Source: Halomonas dongshanensis
Lineage (GTDB): Bacteria; Pseudomonadota; Gammaproteobacteria; Pseudomonadales; Halomonadaceae
Length of the DNA: 64,000 nucleotides
Assembly (NCBI RefSeq): GCF_024790395.1
Contig: NZ_JAJISC010000005.1
Location: 310,001-374,000 of the forward strand
Direction: 5' to 3'
The first letter of the stretch is position 1. Every line of letters starts with the position of its first letter. The position numbers and the translations under genes were made by a program. This document shows, in pieces, positions 27,186-35,504 of the stretch. The notes beneath the pieces were generated by a model that saw nothing but the letters and a program-made list of their open reading frames with translations, was not told where the DNA came from and ran no database searches.

Positions 27186-27305
27186 GACTGGGTTCTATCA
27201 TGGCTGTTCGTGCAGGGTTGAGTTCAGGCATGGCGACGTGTGTACGCGGCCTGTGCTCTGGAAAAGAGGCCAGAGGCGGGTGAGTGCAAGCGCTTAAGAA
27301 TGGCA

Positions 27306-27333
27306 TAAAAAAAGGCCACCCTGGCGGGTGGCC
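27306..27333 (-). terminator. Leader terminator of metNIQ
   Basis: On the minus strand an 8-bp stem (GGCCACCC / GGGTGGCC) with a GCCA loop is followed by seven T residues. It lies between the riboswitch and metN, 120 bp before the start codon, so it would act as a transcription attenuator rather than the end of another gene. Confidence 0.85.
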
Positions 27334-27348
27334 ATCAACGCTGGACAC

Positions 27349-27418
27349 ACCCTTTTAGCTGCACTTCACCGCGCCAATGGCTCGGTGGACGCCCGCAATC
27401 TGGGTACAAATCGGCGTC
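27349..27418 (-). promoter_or_regulatory. SAM-II-like riboswitch of metNIQ
   Basis: The minus strand carries the SAM-II layout. P1 is GACGCC (27418-27413) with GGCGTC (27393-27388), enclosing a loop that begins GATTT and ends ATTGC; then comes AAGTGCAGCTAAAAGGG (27366-27350). The conserved GATTT, ATTGC and UGNAGCUAAAAGGG elements match the crystallised metX SAM-II RNA as I remember it. Between them is an extra hairpin, CACCG-a-GCC att GGC-g-CGGTG (27387-27367), absent from the minimal form. Its position ahead of a methionine importer fits SAM sensing. Recognised by eye; a covariance-model search was not possible. Confidence 0.8.
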
Positions 27419-27673
27419 ATCTCAATTTGGTCGAAAGTCTAAAGTCGAGGTGGCAAGCTGTCAATCGAAAAAGGCATATCTAAGGTTTTGATGACCAAGA
27501 ACAGATTGATGTTCTGAATTGCAGTATAAATATGGATGTTATTACTGAGAAGACTTGCTGCAAGGACGCTAAGTAAGGCGAAATTCTCGTTTTTCTTCGC
27601 CTCCCAGCGGCGCTATCATGCCTGCACTGCTTATTAGTTGAGTATGAAGGGCCAGGTTGCCAAGGGGAGAGCC

Positions 27674-28300
27674 ATGTTTACCGGTATCGTTCAAGGAACG
27701 GCGGAGGTCGTCGATATTCATGAAGCCGAAGGGTTTCGTACCCACATCGTGGCCCTGCCGGGCGATTTGCGTTTGGGACTCGAAATCGGCGCTTCGGTGG
27801 CGCATAACGGCGTGTGCTTGACCGTAACGAAGATCGACGGCGATCACGTAAGCTTCGATTTGATGCGCGAAACCCTGCGCTTGACCAATCTTGGTGCGCT
27901 CGAAATCGGCCAGCGCGTCAATATAGAGCGCGCGGCGCGCTTTGGCGATGAGATCGGTGGTCATGCGATGTCTGGGCACGTTATCTGTATGGCGGAACTG
28001 ACGACCATCGAAGAGGCGCCGAACAATCGTCGCTTGTGGTTTGCACTGCCACCCACCTACGCCCGGTTCGTGTTCGAGAAGGGCTATATCGGCGTCGATG
28101 GGATTAGCCTAACGGTAGGCGAGGTGCGTAGCGGCCCGCGTGGCGTCGAGTTTTGCGTCAACCTCATTCCCGAGACGCTGGCGCGCACCACCCTTGGCGA
28201 GCGAGCGCCCAACGACTACGTCAATATCGAGATCGACCCTCAGACCCAGGTTATCGTCGAAACGGTCGAGCGCGTATTGGCGCAGCAGCGCGGTAGCTAG
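27674..28300 (+). CDS. ribE: Riboflavin synthase, alpha subunit
   Basis: A 208-residue enzyme that dismutates two lumazine molecules into riboflavin. The two lumazine-binding repeats are clear: [12 protein letters not shown] with [10 protein letters not shown] in the first, and GHAMSGHV with [11 protein letters not shown] in the second. The ATG at 27674 has AAGGGGAG upstream and begins with the invariant MFTGIV, so the upstream frame to 27638 is discarded. It stands alone; other rib genes are not in the window. Confidence 0.95.
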   Translation: MFTGIVQGTAEVVDIHEAEGFRTHIVALPGDLRLGLEIGASVAHNGVCLTVTKIDGDHVSFDLMRETLRLTNLGALEIGQRVNIERAARFGDEIGGHAMSGHVICMAELTTIEEAPNNRRLWFALPPTYARFVFEKGYIGVDGISLTVGEVRSGPRGVEFCVNLIPETLARTTLGERAPNDYVNIEIDPQTQVIVETVERVLAQQRGS

Positions 28301-28316
28301 TGGCGGGTAGGTGATC

Positions 28317-28330
28317 TGACCGATCGGTTA
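28317..28330 (+). promoter_or_regulatory. Palindromic operator, site 2
   Basis: TGACCGATCGGTTA, one base from a perfect palindrome, about 200 bp upstream of an NCS2 permease gene. It differs at two positions from the site at 9150-9163 in front of another NCS2 permease. Confidence 0.5.
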
Positions 28331-28530
28331 AACGCTGGCCCGAAGTTTGCTAAGCACTGAGGCAAGGGCTGACGTCGATACTCACGGCAGCACCAACGAT
28401 AGCTAGGCCGAGATGGGCTCGGCCATGGCCGTACAATGGGCGCTCGCATAGCCAAGCGCCTTTAGGTAGTATGTGCGGCTTTTCTCGCAACTGGGGTGCC
28501 ACGGCGCTGGCGTGAAGGACGAAAACCTCC

Positions 28531-29829
28531 ATGAAATTTCTCGATAAGCAGTTCAAGCTGAGCGAACACAATACCAACGTCAAGACGGAGGTGATCGCAG
28601 GCGTCACCACCTTCTTGACCATGGCGTACATCATCTTCGTCAACCCTAGCATTCTCTCCGAGGCGGGAATGGATTACGGCGCCGTCTTCGTGGCTACTTG
28701 CTTGGCGGCGGCGGTGGGCTGTTTGGTCATGGGCATTTGGGCCAACTACCCTATCGCGCAGGCGCCGGGTATGGGCTTGAACGCTTTCTTCACCTATGGC
28801 GTCGTGCTGGGCATGGGCTACAGCTGGGAGGCGGCGCTAGGGGCGGTATTCTTCTCCGGCTTGACCTTCTTCGTTCTCAGCATCTTCAGAATCCGCGAGT
28901 GGATCATCAACTCGATTCCGCTCTCGCTGCGTTTAGGGATTGCGGCAGGTATCGGCCTCTTTTTGGGGATGATCGCGCTGAAGAATGCGGGCATCGTGGT
29001 CGCCAATCCGGCCACCTTCGTTGCCATGGGCGATCTGTCCGAGCCCGCCGCGCTCTACGCGCTGCTAGGCTTTTTCGTCATCACCGCCTTGGCCTATCTA
29101 CAGGTCACCGGGGCGGTGATGATCGGTATTCTCGGCATCACCGTGCTCTCCATGGTGCTGGGCCATAATCAGTACGGTGGCATCATGTCGATGCCGCCCT
29201 CCATCGCGCCTACCTTCATGGCGATGGATCTTGCGGGAGCGCTGGACGTCGCCATGCTGAGCGTCATCTTCGCGTTTCTCTTCGTCGATCTATTCGATAC
29301 CTCGGGCACGCTGGTGGGCGTGGCGCACCGCGGCAAGCTGCTCGATAAAGACGGCAAACTGCCGCGTATCGGCCGCGCGATGATGGCCGACAGCACCGCG
29401 ACCATGGCCGGGGCGGCGCTGGGCACCTCGACGACCACAAGCTATGTCGAGTCGACGGCGGGCATTGCCTCGGGTGGCCGTACCGGTCTTACCGCCGTGG
29501 TCGTGGGCGTGCTGTTTTTGATCAGCCTGATGTTCTCGCCGCTGGCGGGCTCGATTCCAGCCTACGCTACCGCAGGTGCGCTGTTGTACGTCGCCGTGCT
29601 GATGGCGGGAAGCTTGGCACACGCCAACTGGGAAGACCCGACCGACGCCGCTCCGGTACTGATCGCCGCGCTGGCCATGCCGTTGACCTTCTCGATTGCC
29701 GAAGGCATCGCCCTCGGCTTCATTAGCTTCGTGGCCATCAAGACGCTATCCGGCCGCTTCAAGGATTTGAACCCGGCCGTGGTCATCTTGGCGCTGCTGT
29801 TTGCCGCCAAATTCCTGTTCCTGGATTGA
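28531..29829 (+). CDS. NCS2 purine permease (AzgA/GhxP-like)
   Basis: 432 residues with about 13 hydrophobic segments. NTNVKTEVIAGVTTFLTMAY, PIAQAPGMGLNAFFTYGVV, DLFDTSGTLVGVAHR and TSTTTSYVESTAGIASGGRT are landmarks of the adenine or guanine/hypoxanthine branch of NCS2 permeases, which take up purines with protons. The next genes are apt and gpt, so imported bases can be converted to nucleotides directly. The leader is 230 bp and holds a palindromic operator and a GGCCGAG/CTCGGCC hairpin (28406-28424). I cannot separate adenine from guanine specificity. Confidence 0.9.
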   Translation: MKFLDKQFKLSEHNTNVKTEVIAGVTTFLTMAYIIFVNPSILSEAGMDYGAVFVATCLAAAVGCLVMGIWANYPIAQAPGMGLNAFFTYGVVLGMGYSWEAALGAVFFSGLTFFVLSIFRIREWIINSIPLSLRLGIAAGIGLFLGMIALKNAGIVVANPATFVAMGDLSEPAALYALLGFFVITALAYLQVTGAVMIGILGITVLSMVLGHNQYGGIMSMPPSIAPTFMAMDLAGALDVAMLSVIFAFLFVDLFDTSGTLVGVAHRGKLLDKDGKLPRIGRAMMADSTATMAGAALGTSTTTSYVESTAGIASGGRTGLTAVVVGVLFLISLMFSPLAGSIPAYATAGALLYVAVLMAGSLAHANWEDPTDAAPVLIAALAMPLTFSIAEGIALGFISFVAIKTLSGRFKDLNPAVVILALLFAAKFLFLD

Positions 29830-29864
29830 TCTATCCTTAACGTTTTAACGCAACGAGAGACGCG

Positions 29865-30410
29865 ATGAGTATTTACGGCGATTACATCAAGTCCGTTATT
29901 CGCACGGTTCCCGACTGGCCCGAGCAGGGCGTGAATTTTCGTGACATCACGCCGCTGTTACAGAACAGCGCGGCGTTTCGCAAGCTGATCGACAGCTTCG
30001 TACACCGCTACCAGGAGATGAACCTGGACGCCATCGCGGCGATCGACGCGCGCGGCTTTATCATTGGCGCGCCGCTGGCCTACGAACTTGGTTGCAGCTT
30101 CGTGCCGGTGCGCAAGAAGGGTAAGCTGCCGTTCAAGACCATCAGCGAGACCTACACCCTGGAGTACGGTCACTCCGAGGTCGAGCTTCACGCCGACGCC
30201 TTCCACGAAGGTGATCGCATCCTGCTGATGGATGATCTCATCGCCACCGGCGGCACCATGCTTGCCGCCGCCAACCTGATCCAGCGCTGCGGCGGTCAGG
30301 TGGTCGAAACGGCTACCATCATCGATCTGCCGGAACTCGGCGGATCGCAAAAGATTCGCGACGCTGGTTTCAGTGTGTTCGCGGTCTGTTCCTTCACCGA
30401 AGACGAGTAA
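29865..30410 (+). CDS. apt: Adenine phosphoribosyltransferase
   Basis: A 181-residue salvage enzyme making AMP from adenine and [25 protein letters not shown] is split here as the APT opening, [12 protein letters not shown] follows, VRKKGKLP is the substrate loop, and the PRPP-binding motif is [14 protein letters not shown]. It lies 35 bp after the purine permease and 8 bp before gpt, so the three probably form an operon. Confidence 0.95.
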   Translation: MSIYGDYIKSVIRTVPDWPEQGVNFRDITPLLQNSAAFRKLIDSFVHRYQEMNLDAIAAIDARGFIIGAPLAYELGCSFVPVRKKGKLPFKTISETYTLEYGHSEVELHADAFHEGDRILLMDDLIATGGTMLAAANLIQRCGGQVVETATIIDLPELGGSQKIRDAGFSVFAVCSFTEDE

Positions 30411-30418
30411 CGCCTCCC

Positions 30419-30898
30419 ATGAGTAGCGAGCGCTATCACCAACACTTCACCGTCTCCTGGGATCAGTTGCACCGCGACGTTCGCCAGCTTTGCCACCAGC
30501 TCATCGAGCGTGATTTCAAAGGCATCATCGCGATCACTCGCGGCGGCTTGATCCCGGCAGCGCTGGTGGCCCGTGAGCTCAACATTCGCCTGATCGATAC
30601 GGTCTGCATCAAGAGCTACGACCATATGGATCAGAGCCGTTTGGACGTGATGAAAGGCGTGGATCACGACGGTGACGGCTGGCTTCTGGTCGATGACTTG
30701 GTGGATACCGGCAAAACCGCCCGCGCGGTACGCGAGATGTTGCCCAAGGCGCATTTCGTCACCATCTACGCCAAGCCGCAGGGGCGTCCGCTGGTTGACC
30801 AATACCTGACCGAAGTTGCTCAGCACTGTTGGATTCAGTTCCCCTGGGACATGGGCGTGGCCTACGTCGAACCGCTCGCCGATCAGTTCAAGAGGTAA
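30419..30898 (+). CDS. gpt: Xanthine-guanine phosphoribosyltransferase
   Basis: A 159-residue salvage enzyme converting guanine or xanthine to GMP or [23 protein letters not shown], the flexible-loop region [11 protein letters not shown] and the PRPP motif [14 protein letters not shown] identify it; the size equals E. coli Gpt (152). The ung gene starts two bases after the stop. Confidence 0.93.
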   Translation: MSSERYHQHFTVSWDQLHRDVRQLCHQLIERDFKGIIAITRGGLIPAALVARELNIRLIDTVCIKSYDHMDQSRLDVMKGVDHDGDGWLLVDDLVDTGKTARAVREMLPKAHFVTIYAKPQGRPLVDQYLTEVAQHCWIQFPWDMGVAYVEPLADQFKR

Positions 30899-30900
30899 GT

Positions 30901-31584
30901 ATGAAAGCGCCGCTTCCCGATGATTGGGCTCACTGGCTGGGCGCGGAGTTCGAGGCCGACTACATGGCGTCGCTCAAGCGCTTTTTGGCCGATGAAAAAG
31001 CCCAGCGGAAGGAGATCTACCCGCACTCGTCGAACTGGTTTCGAGCGTTCGAGCTCACGCCACTCTCCGATGTCAAGGTGGTAATCTTGGGGCAGGACCC
31101 GTACCACGGGCCGCACCAGGCGCACGGCTTGAGCTTTTCGGTCCAGCCCGGCATTCCTGTGCCGCCTTCACTTGGCAACATCTACAAAGAGCTTGCCAGC
31201 GACCTCGGCGTTAGGCCCGTCGGGCACGGTCATCTTGAGGCCTGGGCGCGCCAAGGGGTTTTGTTGCTAAATACCGCGCTCACCGTCGAGCGCGGTAACG
31301 CCGGTTCCCACCGCGGGAAGGGGTGGGAGCCGTTTACCGATCGTGCCGTAGAGATCGTCAGTGCCCACGCCAAGCCCTGCGTGTTTATTTTGTGGGGCAG
31401 CCACGCGCGGCAGAAAAAGGCACTCATCGACCGCCAGCGTCACTGCATCATTGAATCGCCGCACCCATCGCCACTCTCGGCGCACCGCGGCTTTTTCGGT
31501 ACTCGGCCGTTCTCCCAGGCCAACGCTTTCCTGCAGGCGCAGGGAAGGGCGCCCATCGAGTGGCAATTACCCCAAACCCCTTAA
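30901..31584 (+). CDS. ung: Uracil-DNA glycosylase
   Basis: A 227-residue family 1 UDG that removes uracil from DNA. The water-activating motif is GQDPYHG (64-70, Asp66), and the DNA-intercalation motif is [13 protein letters not shown]. The ATG at 30901 follows AGAGG in the last codons of gpt; an in-frame upstream start at 30829 lies within gpt and is not needed. It lies inside the nucleobase salvage block, next to upp, which uses free uracil of the kind Ung releases. Confidence 0.95.
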   Translation: MKAPLPDDWAHWLGAEFEADYMASLKRFLADEKAQRKEIYPHSSNWFRAFELTPLSDVKVVILGQDPYHGPHQAHGLSFSVQPGIPVPPSLGNIYKELASDLGVRPVGHGHLEAWARQGVLLLNTALTVERGNAGSHRGKGWEPFTDRAVEIVSAHAKPCVFILWGSHARQKKALIDRQRHCIIESPHPSPLSAHRGFFGTRPFSQANAFLQAQGRAPIEWQLPQTP

Positions 31585-31685
31585 CCTGGCCTACGCTTGC
31601 GAGTAGAATGTCGCGCGATTTCTGGTCAGGTGTTCTGGCCGCTGGCCGTCATCCTGTACCCCTGTCCCTGTTGTGAGGAAGCCCC

Positions 31686-32315
31686 ATGAGTGTTTACGCC
31701 ATTAACCACCCGCTCGTTCAGCATAAGCTGGGACTGATGCGCGAAGTCGACCTCAGCACCAAGAGCTTCCGTGAATTGGCTGGGGAAGTGGCCAAACTGC
31801 TTACCTACGAAGCGACCAAAGACCTCGACCTCGAAGATCACGAGATTCAGGGCTGGAACGGCGAACCCATCGCCACGCGCCGACTCAAGGGCAAGAAAGT
31901 CACCGTCGTGCCGATTCTGCGCGCAGGTCTAGGCATGCTCGAAGGGGTGACCGATCTGATCCCTAGCGCCCGCGTTAGCGTCGTCGGCCTCTATCGTGAC
32001 GAAGAGACGCTACAGCCGGTGCCCTATTTCGCCAAGTTCGCCAATGACATCGAAGAGCGTATGGCGATCGTCATCGACCCGATGCTGGCGACCGGTGGCT
32101 CTATGGTCGCCACTCTCGATATGCTGCGCGAACGCGGCTGCACTCAGATGAAAGTGATCGTACTGGTCGCTGCGCCCGAAGGCATCGCGCGAGTGCAAGA
32201 GGCCCATCCCGACGTTGAGATCTACACCGCTTCAGTCGACGATCGCCTGGATGAAAACGGTTATATCGTGCCCGGCTTAGGCGATGCCGGCGACAAGATA
32301 TTCGGAACGCGCTGA
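31686..32315 (+). CDS. upp: Uracil phosphoribosyltransferase
   Basis: A 209-residue enzyme forming UMP from uracil and [24 protein letters not shown] opens the protein, [13 protein letters not shown] and the PRPP loop [12 protein letters not shown] are conserved, and [16 protein letters not shown] is the uracil-binding end. GAGGAAG precedes the ATG. It is followed by a terminator and then uraA, the common upp-uraA pairing. Confidence 0.96.
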   Translation: MSVYAINHPLVQHKLGLMREVDLSTKSFRELAGEVAKLLTYEATKDLDLEDHEIQGWNGEPIATRRLKGKKVTVVPILRAGLGMLEGVTDLIPSARVSVVGLYRDEETLQPVPYFAKFANDIEERMAIVIDPMLATGGSMVATLDMLRERGCTQMKVIVLVAAPEGIARVQEAHPDVEIYTASVDDRLDENGYIVPGLGDAGDKIFGTR

Positions 32316-32330
32316 GCGTCCCGATCACTC

Positions 32331-32364
32331 TGCCCCTTGCGCTTCGCGTCGGGGGCATTTTTTT
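32331..32364 (+). terminator. Terminator between upp and uraA
   Basis: Stem TGCCCC / GGGGCA with an internal GCG pairing and a seven-T run. Lying inside a gene pair, it may reduce rather than block readthrough into uraA. Confidence 0.8.
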
Positions 32365-32388
32365 GCGGGTAAGCATGAGAGGACAACA

Positions 32389-33624
32389 ATGAACGACACC
32401 CCTACGCGTCAGGCCGAGCCGTGGCCCAAGCTGTTGCTCACCGGCGCTCAGATGCTCTTCGTCGCCTTCGGCGCTTTGGTGCTGGTGCCGCTATTGACCG
32501 GGCTCGACCCAAGTGTTGCGCTGTTCACCGCCGGTATCGGCACGCTGATCTTCCACGGTGTCACGCGCAAGAGCGTGCCGGTCTTTCTGGCCTCGTCGTT
32601 TGCCTTTATCGCCCCGATTCAGGGCTCGATCGCAAGCTTTGGGGTCTCGGCCACCATGGGTGGGTTGATGGTGGCAGGGCTCGTCTATGTGGCCATTTCC
32701 CAAGCGGTACGGATAAAGGGCGTGGGCTGGCTCAATCGCCTGCTGCCGCCCATCGTCGTAGGTCCTGTCATCATGGTGATCGGCTTGGCGCTGGCGCCGG
32801 TCGCGGTAAGCATGGCCACCGGAGAGACCAGCGACAACATCGGCTACGGCGCAGCGATTTTCCTGTCGATGTCGAGCCTGCTGGTGACGCTCGTTCTGGC
32901 GGTATTCGGGCGCGGCCTACTGCGTTTGGTGCCCATTATGGGCGGTATCGTCGTGGGCTATTCGCTATCGCTAGTGATGGGCGTGGTCGACTTCACCACG
33001 GTGCACGAAGCGGCTTGGCTTGCACTGCCTAACTTCACCGCGCCCAGCTTTCACTGGGCGGCCATTCTGTTCATGATTCCCGTCGCCATCGCGCCTGCCG
33101 TCGAGCACATCGGCGACATGGTCGCCATTGGCTCGGTGACGCGCAAGAACTACCTGGAAAAGCCCGGCCTGCACCGCACGCTCTTGGGCGATGGGTTGGC
33201 GACCAGTGTGGCTGCGCTTTTCGGCGGCCCGCCCAATACGACTTACTCGGAGGTCACCGGGGCGGTGACGCTGACCCGCGCCTTCAACCCGATGTTCATG
33301 ATCGTGGCTGCGGTGTTTGCCATCGTACTGGCGTTCATGGGCAAGCTCGGAGCGCTGCTGCAAACCATCCCTGGCCCAGTCATGGGTGGTATCATGACGC
33401 TGCTGTTCGGCTCCATCGCCGTGGTGGGCATGAATACCTTGGTTCGCGCCGGACGCTCGCTGACGGCGCCGCGCAATCTGGTGATTATCTCGTTGATTCT
33501 GGTCTTTGGTATCGGCGGCATGCAGTTCGGCGGCGGTCAGTTCACCCTGCAGGGAGTCAGCCTCGCCGCGCTCGTGGGTATTGCCCTCAACTGGATACTA
33601 CCGCGCGAAGAGGAAGCTGCCTGA
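32389..33624 (+). CDS. uraA: Uracil permease (NCS2, UraA-like)
   Basis: 411 residues with about 14 hydrophobic segments. GAQMLFVAFGALVLVPLLTG near the start, AVEHIGDMVAIGSVT (the helix 8 substrate region) and FGGPPNTTYSEVTGAV are hallmarks of UraA/xanthine permeases that import uracil with protons. The start at 32389 has AGAGG and follows the upp terminator; the longer frame back to 32284 overlaps upp. Position after upp argues for uracil as substrate. Confidence 0.92.
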   Translation: MNDTPTRQAEPWPKLLLTGAQMLFVAFGALVLVPLLTGLDPSVALFTAGIGTLIFHGVTRKSVPVFLASSFAFIAPIQGSIASFGVSATMGGLMVAGLVYVAISQAVRIKGVGWLNRLLPPIVVGPVIMVIGLALAPVAVSMATGETSDNIGYGAAIFLSMSSLLVTLVLAVFGRGLLRLVPIMGGIVVGYSLSLVMGVVDFTTVHEAAWLALPNFTAPSFHWAAILFMIPVAIAPAVEHIGDMVAIGSVTRKNYLEKPGLHRTLLGDGLATSVAALFGGPPNTTYSEVTGAVTLTRAFNPMFMIVAAVFAIVLAFMGKLGALLQTIPGPVMGGIMTLLFGSIAVVGMNTLVRAGRSLTAPRNLVIISLILVFGIGGMQFGGGQFTLQGVSLAALVGIALNWILPREEEAA

Positions 33625-33660
33625 GGGGTTCATCACGCAATGCAATCGGACAGAGGCGCT

Positions 33661-34206
33661 ATGCCCGCTATCGACGAACACGTTACCCCTACGCTGGGTA
33701 TCGCCGCCTGGAGCGGCACCGGGAAGACGACGCTGCTGACGGCGCTGCTGCCGCGCTTGCGTGAGCTTGGGCTGCGTGTGGCAGTGATCAAGCATGCGCA
33801 CCACAGCTTCGATGTCGATGTGCCGGGTAAGGATAGTTATCGGCTGCGCGAAGCGGGCGCGGCGCCGGTGCTGGTGGCCTCGCGCGAGCGCTTTGCGCTG
33901 ATGCAGGAGACGCCGGGGCAGGCCGAGCCCGACTTGAACCAGCTGGTGGCGATGCTTAGGCCCCAGGCGCCGGATTTGATTCTGGTCGAGGGCTTTAAAG
34001 CCTGGCCGCTGCCCAAGCTTGCGCTCTATCGCGAGGAGGTGGGCGAGGCGACACTGCTCGATGATCCGTATATCGAGGCGGTGGCGCTCCCTGCGGCGTC
34101 AACGCTTGCGCTTGCGGGCTCGGTTGAGCGCCTCGATCTTGATAATATCGAGGAAATCGCGCAGTGGGTCTTGGCGTGGCAGAAGGCGTGGTCGATGCGC
34201 GCGTAA
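33661..34206 (+). CDS. mobB: Molybdopterin-guanine dinucleotide biosynthesis protein B
   Basis: A 181-residue GTP-binding protein that assists the final nucleotide attachment to molybdopterin. The P-loop lies in GIAAWSGTGKTTLL (13-26), followed by VAVIKHAHHSFDVDVPGKDS and ILVEGFKAWPLPKLALYR, all typical of MobB. The ATG at 33661 has AGAGG five bases upstream; ATG at 33640 is also possible. It starts the mobB-moaCD-moaE group, about 37 bp after uraA. Confidence 0.92.
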   Translation: MPAIDEHVTPTLGIAAWSGTGKTTLLTALLPRLRELGLRVAVIKHAHHSFDVDVPGKDSYRLREAGAAPVLVASRERFALMQETPGQAEPDLNQLVAMLRPQAPDLILVEGFKAWPLPKLALYREEVGEATLLDDPYIEAVALPAASTLALAGSVERLDLDNIEEIAQWVLAWQKAWSMRA

Positions 34207-34257
34207 TGCCAAGGCACTCTGGGCGCCGCTGCATTATCTGCTACAGGAGCGATATCT

Positions 34258-35037
34258 ATGCCTTTGACGCATCTCAACGCCCGCGGTGAAGCCGCGATGG
34301 TGGACGTTGGCGATAAGCCGACCACGCAGCGTGAGGCCGTCGCCTCCGGGCGCATAGTGATGCAGCCAGCCACGCTTGCGCTACTCAGCGACGGCAAGCT
34401 ACCCAAAGGTGACGTGCTGGCTACCGCACGCATTGCCGGTATTCAGGCGGCCAAGCGTACCCACGAGCTGATTCCGCTGTGCCATGCCTTGGCGCTGACC
34501 AAGGTAACGGTCGATTTCGATCTTAACTGGCAGGAGAGCTGCGTCGAAGTGTCGGCGCTGTGCCGCTTGAGCGGCCAAACCGGCGTCGAGATGGAGGCGC
34601 TCACGGCGGTATCGGTGGCCTGTCTCACCCTCTATGACATGTGTAAAGCGGTCGATAAGGGCATGTGCATCGAGACGATTCAGCTCGACAGCAAACGCGG
34701 TGGCCAGCGCGGCGACTACCGGCGCGAGCACGCCCCAGCGGTGAGCGCTGAGAACGAACAGAGTGTTCAAGGCGCCGAGGTCCCGAGCGTGCACGTCAAA
34801 TTCCTTGCCGAGCTGCGCGAGCGCGTGGGCGATAGCGAATTCATGGTGCCGCTAAAGCAGCTCGAACAGGGCGATATTGCCGGGGTAAAGCGGGCGCTGC
34901 AGGCTCAGGATGCGCGCTTTAGCGTGCTCAACGAAAAGCGCACGCTCTGCGCCATCAATCAGGTGATGGCCAACGATGCCGCACCGGTGACCGACGGCGA
35001 TGAAGTGGCGTTCTTTCCACCGGTAACAGGGGGCTGA
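34258..35037 (+). CDS. MoaC-MoaD fusion: cPMP synthase and molybdopterin synthase small subunit
   Basis: A single 259-residue frame with two enzymes of molybdopterin synthesis. Residues 1-157 are MoaC, cyclic pyranopterin monophosphate synthase: [30 protein letters not shown], and the catalytic DMCK (Asp127, Lys130). A polar linker (158-176) leads to MoaD (177-259), the ubiquitin-like sulfur carrier, ending in PPVTGG, whose terminal Gly-Gly is thiocarboxylated. Since MoaD must have a free C-terminus, MoaC-first order keeps it functional. moaE follows two bases after the stop. The frame is continuous with no sign of frameshift. Confidence 0.9.
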   Translation: MPLTHLNARGEAAMVDVGDKPTTQREAVASGRIVMQPATLALLSDGKLPKGDVLATARIAGIQAAKRTHELIPLCHALALTKVTVDFDLNWQESCVEVSALCRLSGQTGVEMEALTAVSVACLTLYDMCKAVDKGMCIETIQLDSKRGGQRGDYRREHAPAVSAENEQSVQGAEVPSVHVKFLAELRERVGDSEFMVPLKQLEQGDIAGVKRALQAQDARFSVLNEKRTLCAINQVMANDAAPVTDGDEVAFFPPVTGG

Positions 35038-35039
35038 GC

Positions 35040-35495
35040 ATGGAGCTACGTGTCTCGATTCAAACGGCGCCGTTCGATATGGCCCACGGCTACGCCTCGG
35101 TGCTTGACGAGCGCACCGATATCGGCGCGGTCGTCAGTTTTACCGGTCTAGTGCGCGATTTCAACGAAACGCCCGATGTCATCGGCCTTACGCTCGAGCA
35201 CTACCCCGGCATGACCGAGCGTACGCTCGAGGCCATTGGCCGCGAGGCAGGCGAGCGTTGGGCGCTCAACGCCGTGACGATCGTTCACCGGGTAGGCGAG
35301 CTTGCCCCTGGGGATCCCATCGTGCGTGTGCTGGTTGCCAGCGCTCATCGTCGCGACGCCTTTCTGGCCTGCGACTTCATCATGGATTATCTCAAGACCC
35401 AAGCGCCGTTTTGGAAAAAAGAGCGCAGCGCCCAGGGCGACTATTGGGTCAAGGAGCGGGATAGCGACCAGCAGGATGCCGGTCGCTGGTCGTGA
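35040..35495 (+). CDS. moaE: Molybdopterin synthase catalytic subunit
   Basis: A 151-residue MoaE, which uses the MoaD thiocarboxylate to form the dithiolene of molybdopterin. GAVVSFTGLVRDFNET, LEHYPGMTERTLEAIGRE, HRVGELAPGDPIVRV, AHRRDAFLACDFIMDYLK and the catalytic lysines in APFWKKE are all in place. It starts two bases after the moaCD stop, so the subunits are made together. Confidence 0.95.
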   Translation: MELRVSIQTAPFDMAHGYASVLDERTDIGAVVSFTGLVRDFNETPDVIGLTLEHYPGMTERTLEAIGREAGERWALNAVTIVHRVGELAPGDPIVRVLVASAHRRDAFLACDFIMDYLKTQAPFWKKERSAQGDYWVKERDSDQQDAGRWS

Positions 35496-35504
35496 GATCG
35501 GTGA

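Larger units (their letters stand above)
27186..27673. other. Divergent metN-ribE control region
   Basis: 488 bp without a gene. The part to 27420 is the metNIQ leader with riboswitch and terminator. The AT-rich segment 27440-27580 probably holds promoters for both directions; TATAAA at about 27525 is a -10 candidate for ribE. No FMN riboswitch signature is seen before ribE. Confidence 0.6.

Noticed and set aside
27480..27673. FMN riboswitch before ribE
   Set aside because: None of the conserved AGGG-type FMN-aptamer segments could be found in the leader.
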